Source: Gammaproteobacteria bacterium (GTDB taxonomy: Bacteria > Pseudomonadota > Gammaproteobacteria > Burkholderiales > Rhodocyclaceae). From it: a stretch of 64,000 nt of DNA. The DNA is taken from assembly GCA_018819515.1 (NCBI GenBank), contig JAHJPX010000008.1, positions 62,001 to 126,000 on the forward strand, given 5' to 3'. Both the position numbers and the translations under genes were made by a program. Every line of letters starts with the position of its first letter. Position 1 is the stretch's first letter. The notes under the pieces were generated by a model, which made no database searches, was not told the origin of the DNA, and saw only the letters and a program-made list of their open reading frames with translations. This document shows, one piece after another, positions 59,385 through 64,000 of this stretch.

Positions 59385-60755
59385 CTAACTGGCCGCCCTT
59401 TCACGCAGAATCTGTTTTGCCACCCGGAACTGCTGCACGAGCGGAATGTTGGACGGGCAGACGTAGGTGCAGCAGCCGCACTCGAAACAGTCGCCGAGAT
59501 GATACTCACCGCCCATCAGGTCGTACTCGCGCTTGGCCGCCAGCATGCCCAGCGTCGACGGGTTCAGGCCCATCGGGCAGGATTCGACGCACTCGCCGCA
59601 CTTGATGCACGGATAGGTCTTGCGTTCGTCGTTGGCCACCATGTCGTCGTGGCGGAACACCAGCACACCGGACACGCCCTTGGTGATCGGCACGTTGAGC
59701 GAGGCGATGGCCTGACCCATCATCGGGCCGCCGAGGATTACCTGTCGGCGATCGATGCCCGGCGTCGCTTCCACGCCGGCGTAATCGAGCACGAACCTGA
59801 GCGGCGTGCCAAGCGGCACGCGGTAGTCGCCGGGACGCGCAACGCCCGGTCCGGTCACCGTCACCACACGCTCGGTCAGTCCCTGCCCGCGCGGCAGCAG
59901 TTTGCCCAGCGCGGCCAGCGTGCCGACATTGTTCACCACCATGCCCATCGAAACCGGCAACTGACCGGAAGGGATCTCGACACCGAACAGCGCCATCAGC
60001 AGCATTTTCTCCGAGCCTTGCGGATACTTGGTCGGCACGGCTTCAGCGTGAATGACGCCCTCAGGCGTATGGGCGCGTACGATGGCGGCCTCGACCGCGG
60101 CCACCGCATCGGGCTTGTTGTCCTCGATGCCAACGATGGCGCGTACCGCGCCGGTGATGCGCATCGCGTAGCGGATGCCGCGGACCAGATCGTCGGCGTC
60201 CTCGACCATGACCCGATGGTCGCAAGTCAGATAGGGCTCACACTCGCAGCCATTGACCACCAGCGTATGCACGTGCGCCTGCTTGGGCACCGACAGCTTG
60301 GCATGGGTCGGGAAGGCCGCACCGCCGAGGCCGACCATGCCGGCATCCCAAACCGCTTGCAGGAGTTCCGAACCGCTCAGCGAATCGAGATCACGCGGCT
60401 GGCCCCAGAGGTCTTCCTGGGTCGCGCCGGCATGGGCGCGAATCACGATGGACTGCGTCCACGGACCGCGCGCCGAAGGCTTCAGTTCGATCGCCTCAAC
60501 CACCCCCGTCACCGGCGCATGATGCGGCACCGACAACCAGTCGTCGGCGCGCGCGATGGGCTGGCCGCGCACGACCTCTTCGCCGACCTTGACGATCGCA
60601 TGCGGCAGTTTGCCGATGTGCTGCGAGAGCGGCACGATCACGCGCGGCGGAAACGGCAGGCGGCGGATGCGCCGACTCGCCGTCGCCTCCTTGCGCGAGG
60701 CCGGATGCACCCCGCGCTGGAAGGCTTCGCCGCGAAAGTAGTTAAGCAGCTTCAT
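59385..60755 (-). CDS. rnfC: Rnf complex subunit RnfC
   Basis: A 456-residue cytoplasmic subunit that binds NADH and FMN. It has an N-terminal barrel-sandwich domain, GLGGAAFPTHAKL, NGCECEPYLTCDHRVM, and two C-terminal 4Fe-4S sites, CIKCGECVESCPMGLNP and CFECGCCTYVCPSNIPLVQ. It is the first rnf gene and directly follows the PFOR gene, one base away. Confidence 0.95.
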   Translation of the reverse strand: MKLLNYFRGEAFQRGVHPASRKEATASRRIRRLPFPPRVIVPLSQHIGKLPHAIVKVGEEVVRGQPIARADDWLSVPHHAPVTGVVEAIELKPSARGPWTQSIVIRAHAGATQEDLWGQPRDLDSLSGSELLQAVWDAGMVGLGGAAFPTHAKLSVPKQAHVHTLVVNGCECEPYLTCDHRVMVEDADDLVRGIRYAMRITGAVRAIVGIEDNKPDAVAAVEAAIVRAHTPEGVIHAEAVPTKYPQGSEKMLLMALFGVEIPSGQLPVSMGMVVNNVGTLAALGKLLPRGQGLTERVVTVTGPGVARPGDYRVPLGTPLRFVLDYAGVEATPGIDRRQVILGGPMMGQAIASLNVPITKGVSGVLVFRHDDMVANDERKTYPCIKCGECVESCPMGLNPSTLGMLAAKREYDLMGGEYHLGDCFECGCCTYVCPSNIPLVQQFRVAKQILRERAAS

Positions 60756-63700
60756 TTAGTTGAACTTCGCCGCGCGCGCCATCAGCTTGTCGAGGCCGGG
60801 TTCGGCGGAATTCCACGGCGTGCCCGGGTGGATGCAACCGGCGGTGCACTTCTCGGCCGCCTTGACGATGTCGGCGAATTTGCCGCCCTTGGGGTCGACC
60901 ACGATCGCCTTCTTGTCGTCATTGTAGGCAAAGGCCTTGGGCGCAAGATTGATGCACTCGTCGCAGGCCGTGCATTCCGGCGTGTCGATCCAGCAGGCAT
61001 CGTAGCCATCGGTTGGCGTATCGCCACGGCTGACTTTTTCCGCGGCCGGCACGATGTCGCCACCACTGACGCCGAGACTGGCCGTGATCTTGGCGATCAG
61101 TTCGGCGCGTACCTGCTCGGCAATCCCATCGGCATCCGCTGCGCCGCGCGACACGCCGGCGATGTCCTTCAACTGCTGCCAGAAGTGCTTGCGCTCTTCC
61201 GTGGCGCGAGCCAGTTCGGCCGTGACCAGCAGACGGATCAGGCGGTTCTTGCGATCGACGCCCCAGATGTAGGGGAACTTGCCTTCGCGGTCTTCGATAT
61301 CGAGCGCCAGGAAGTCGGCCATCGGCACCATGTCGTCATTCCAGGCATCCTGCGGCGCCTTCTTGAAATGCTTGCCGAAGCGCGCCTCGGTGGCCGCGAA
61401 ATCGGCGAAGGTCAGCGGCAGTTCCATCGATTTTTCGATACCGTTCTCGTCCTTGTACTTCAGCGTGTAGGTCGGCCAGTCGGTGTCCATCGCCGGGTTG
61501 CCTTCCAGGCTGACGCATTCGCTGAAGGTGATGCCGGCATCCGGATCGAAGCGGAACAACGGATAGGCGCGCGACTCCACCGCCAGCTTGCTCTGGGCCA
61601 CGGCCGTATCGTCACCGACGCCATGCTCCGGCGGACAGACGGCATAGATGTTGAACAGCGCCGGACGGCGCGAGTTGAGGCCGTCGATGTAGCCTTCCAG
61701 CAAGTGGTTCACGTGGGCGATCGTGCCTTGCATCACATAGGAGGTGCGATGCGCCATGCCGATCAGGCTGATTTCCTTGCGCGTCTCCTGTTTGCCCTTT
61801 TGCGCCGTGCCCCAGGGCGCCATATCGGACACCTGGCCAATGAAGCCCGAAGTACAGGCCTGACCGCCGGTGTTCGAATACACCTGGGTGTCGACCACCA
61901 GCACCTTGATCGGCATGCCCGACATCATGGCGCGAGAGAGGTTCTGGAAGCCGATGTCGTACATGGCGCCGTCGCCGCCGACGCTGACCACCGGCGGGCA
62001 GAGCAGCCACTCTTCCTCACTGAACTGGTGCCAGTCGAAGCGACGGAAGAAGTCCTCGTGGTGGTCCGGCACGTACTCGCTGTTGAGTTCCATTTCCGCC
62101 AACCGGACGGCCTTGAAACCCTCGGCCATCTTGGCCATGTGGCCCTCGAACAGGCCCATCGCCACCGAAGGCGAGTCCTGGAACAGGTGCGAAGTCCAGG
62201 GGAAGGGATACGGGTGGTAGGGATAGGTCGAGGCCCACACCGACGTACAACCCGTCGAGTTGACGATGCCCATTTCGGCGCGGCCGCGCTTGCTCGGGCC
62301 TTCCAGATAGCGCCAGCGCAGATCCTTCAGGCGCTCCAGCGTCTGCGCCACTGTGCGCATCCAGGCTGGATCGATAGGCTGCGAGGGCTTGCCGGCCGAC
62401 ACGCGGTCGGAAAGCTTCGAGAGCGTGAGATCGCTTTCCTTGGCGTCTTCGACGGCCGCCAGCATGGCGCGCGTGTCGGTGACGTCCATCGACTCGGTGA
62501 CCTTGAGGCGGATGCGCTGCTCCAGGCCGGCGATCAGGGTATCCAGCTTCCCGACGAAAGCCTTGACGCGCGGTTGCATCAGCGCGGTGACAGTCGAGGT
62601 GAACAGATGGATCGCCGTCTTCTCGCCGCAGCCGAGGCAGGCGCCGTCGCCGCAGTTCATCGACATGTAGTTGTGCTTGTCGAGCAGCAGGGTTTCCAGC
62701 GCGCCGATCTTCTCGTCGAGGCTGTCGATGCGGCTGTATTCCTTCGGCGTGGTCGGCAGGTCGAGCCAGAGGTTCCAGTCCTGGCGCAACTTGTCCACGC
62801 TCTCGTCGGTCTGGGTGACCATCTTCAGCGCATCGTCCTCGCAGACGGTGACACACAGCGCGCAGGCCTTGCAGGTGATCGGATTGACGGTGATGGAGAA
62901 CAGGCCGCCGGTGCCGGCGCCCTTCTTCTCCTTCAGCGTCCAGAACGGCTTGGTGGTGGCGAACTGGAAGTCTCCGAGTTCGGCGCTGAACATCCTGAAT
63001 TCCTCGGCCATCTTCTCGCGCTCGTTCTCCGGCGCGTCAGCCACAGTAGCGTCGATCGCCTGAGCGATCAGCGCACGCACCGGCGCGCCATCACCTTCGA
63101 TCAGGCCACGCAGGCGCTTCTCGACCGTGCGCACGCCGCGCCGCAGGAAGCGCGTCGGCGTGCCGCGCGTCTCGATGCGATTGACGATGGTATTGAAGAC
63201 GTCGGCAACTGAGCTGACCAGGCCGGGAATCGCGCTGTCCGGACATTCCGTATAGCAGTTTCCGCAGGCCGTGCAGTTCTCGGCGATCCAGACCGGATGC
63301 TCGAAGCGGATGCCGGTCATGTCGCGGAACACGCCGGTGGCGGCCGGCATCAGCGAGGTACCGATGAACGGATCGACCAGATTGTCGGAGCCCTTGCCGG
63401 TAGCGTAGAAATGGCCGGTCTGTTCCCAGAAGCGATGGATATCGGAAACCTTGCCGTCGGATTCCGGAAGCTGCTGGAGCATGATCGGCAGGCCGGCATC
63501 CTTCTTCGCCAGTTGCTTGCGAGATGCGCCGACCTGCTTGTCGGTGATCTCATGCAGTTCGATGAAGCCGCGCTTGACCACCTTGAGGTTGTTCTCGACC
63601 ACCGCCACACCCTTGCCGCCGAACTTCGACTTCAACTGGGCCTCGATGGCGTGGAACAGGCGATCTTCGGTAAGGCCGGCATTCTTCATGACCGAACTCG

Positions 63701-64000
63701 CGGCGAAGAACGCCCCCTGGAAAGCATTGCCCTGCATGCGCAATTGCAGCTCAGGACTGCCGGCTTCCTCGCGGGCGATCTGGAAGGCGTCAAGGTAGAA
63801 GACGTGGATATCGTTGTCGACGATGAACTTCTGTGCCCAGACCGGGAAGTTGGCCCAGGTCTCATCGCCGAGGTTGGACTGGATGATGAACGTGCCACCC
63901 TTCTTCAGACCGGAGAGCGGGTTCGAGTGGCCGAAGACGTTGGGGTCGGGCGAGAGCACCACATCCACATAGACGTATTCGCAATTGATGCGGATGGGTT
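60756..64000 (-). CDS. Pyruvate:ferredoxin oxidoreductase-type enzyme with extra C-terminal ferredoxin domain, N-terminus outside window
   Basis: The last 1081 codons of a multidomain 2-oxoacid:acceptor oxidoreductase; the frame stays open past 64000. In order: gamma domain (QSNLGDETWANFPVWAQKF region), two 4Fe-4S ferredoxin motifs (CTACGNCYTECP and CKACALCVTVCEDDA), cluster Cys region MNCGDGACLGCGEKTAIH, TPP domain (VSVGGDGAMYDIGFQNLSR and VYSNTGGQA), and an additional C-terminal ferredoxin (CTACDECINLAPKAF and KCTAGCIHPGTPW). An R1-encoded KVSRGDTPT joins the TPP part to the extra ferredoxin. It makes acetyl-CoA from pyruvate and reduced ferredoxin for the adjacent Rnf complex. Pyruvate as substrate is likely, not proven. 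Confidence 0.88.
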   Translation of the reverse strand, partial: PIRINCEYVYVDVVLSPDPNVFGHSNPLSGLKKGGTFIIQSNLGDETWANFPVWAQKFIVDNDIHVFYLDAFQIAREEAGSPELQLRMQGNAFQGAFFAASSVMKNAGLTEDRLFHAIEAQLKSKFGGKGVAVVENNLKVVKRGFIELHEITDKQVGASRKQLAKKDAGLPIMLQQLPESDGKVSDIHRFWEQTGHFYATGKGSDNLVDPFIGTSLMPAATGVFRDMTGIRFEHPVWIAENCTACGNCYTECPDSAIPGLVSSVADVFNTIVNRIETRGTPTRFLRRGVRTVEKRLRGLIEGDGAPVRALIAQAIDATVADAPENEREKMAEEFRMFSAELGDFQFATTKPFWTLKEKKGAGTGGLFSITVNPITCKACALCVTVCEDDALKMVTQTDESVDKLRQDWNLWLDLPTTPKEYSRIDSLDEKIGALETLLLDKHNYMSMNCGDGACLGCGEKTAIHLFTSTVTALMQPRVKAFVGKLDTLIAGLEQRIRLKVTESMDVTDTRAMLAAVEDAKESDLTLSKLSDRVSAGKPSQPIDPAWMRTVAQTLERLKDLRWRYLEGPSKRGRAEMGIVNSTGCTSVWASTYPYHPYPFPWTSHLFQDSPSVAMGLFEGHMAKMAEGFKAVRLAEMELNSEYVPDHHEDFFRRFDWHQFSEEEWLLCPPVVSVGGDGAMYDIGFQNLSRAMMSGMPIKVLVVDTQVYSNTGGQACTSGFIGQVSDMAPWGTAQKGKQETRKEISLIGMAHRTSYVMQGTIAHVNHLLEGYIDGLNSRRPALFNIYAVCPPEHGVGDDTAVAQSKLAVESRAYPLFRFDPDAGITFSECVSLEGNPAMDTDWPTYTLKYKDENGIEKSMELPLTFADFAATEARFGKHFKKAPQDAWNDDMVPMADFLALDIEDREGKFPYIWGVDRKNRLIRLLVTAELARATEERKHFWQQLKDIAGVSRGAADADGIAEQVRAELIAKITASLGVSGGDIVPAAEKVSRGDTPTDGYDACWIDTPECTACDECINLAPKAFAYNDDKKAIVVDPKGGKFADIVKAAEKCTAGCIHPGTPWNSAEPGLDKLMARAAKFN
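61015..61038 (-). repeat. R1 repeat inside the PFOR gene
   Basis: Exact consensus copy read in the KVSRGDTP frame, at the junction of the TPP domain and the extra C-terminal ferredoxin. Confidence 0.9.

Noticed and set aside
58119..63212. Very long open frame (about 1700 codons) antisense to rnf and PFOR
   Set aside because: A shadow of GC-rich codon structure: composition is dominated by Arg/His/Gln/Asp, no motif is visible, and the opposite strand holds well-conserved genes.

Overview
The window reads as chromosomal DNA of a GC-rich betaproteobacterium. The gene order (ruvC-ruvA-ruvB, ybgC-tolQRA-tolB-pal-cpoB-queE), a Nudix/ThiE fusion, elongator tRNA-Met with encoded CCA, and the mix of anaerobic acetate/pyruvate genes with Rnf and NhaD suggest a member of the Rhodocyclales (Propionivibrio or Accumulibacter-like). 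This assignment is inference from gene content; no rRNA is present. I see no prophage, complete insertion sequence or CRISPR array.

Layout. 1-3.2 kb: lipid-linked sugar transfer genes and a YbhN-like membrane protein. 3.3-10.9 kb: DJ-1/PfpI protein, Crp/Fnr regulator, di-heme peroxidase, two EamA exporters, HerA-like ATPase, YebC. 10.9-21.4 kb: Holliday-junction genes with a PTS-EIIC/EAL fusion placed between ruvC and ruvA, then the complete tol-pal cluster and queE. 21.4-25.6 kb: a minus-strand arsenic operon (arsR, two arsC, ACR3, permease, a Cys-tailed protein, a mini-thioredoxin). 25.6-27.6 kb: ECF sigma factor with a zinc-finger partner, and djlA. 27.8-36 kb: an accessory stretch of secreted proteins and lipoproteins of unknown function, including an AT-richer gene, a glycosidase-like lipoprotein and a decayed duplicate of a 779-residue exported protein. 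36-40.5 kb: two divergent bufferin (copper-binding RiPP) operons, one with a fused BufB-BufC. 40.6-49.2 kb: tRNA-Met, a UbiH-type hydroxylase, a DsbC-like protein, a methyltransferase, a cNMP-AckA-PduL fusion and pyruvate carboxylase. 49.2-55.9 kb: hemerythrin, AmtB with NtrC/sigma-54 signals, MltA, a DUF815 ATPase, Nudix-ThiE, YacG, NhaD. 56-64 kb: an NqrM-like protein, rnfA, E, G, D and C, and a pyruvate:ferredoxin oxidoreductase running off the window.

Functionally, the right half fits anaerobic redox metabolism. PFOR would make acetyl-CoA and reduced ferredoxin, Rnf would turn ferredoxin oxidation into an ion gradient, NhaD would handle sodium, the AckA-PduL fusion could interconvert acetyl-CoA and acetate, and pyruvate carboxylase would feed C4 acids. 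The middle carries metal and arsenic defence. Both bufferin operons and one small unknown gene share an ECF-type promoter motif, TGTAAG-N16/17-CGACTAA.

The most unusual signal is a 24-nt dispersed repeat, called R1 here. It begins AAAAGTCAGCC and ends GGCGRYACGCC. I count 19 copies on both strands: 8 between genes and 11 inside genes, where it is read in three different frames and often lies at domain linkers. Two intergenic copies are the end of a longer element of about 90 bp, and two form a perfect 20-bp inverted pair after a gene. A second intergenic family, R2 (about 150 bp), abuts the start codons of two genes.
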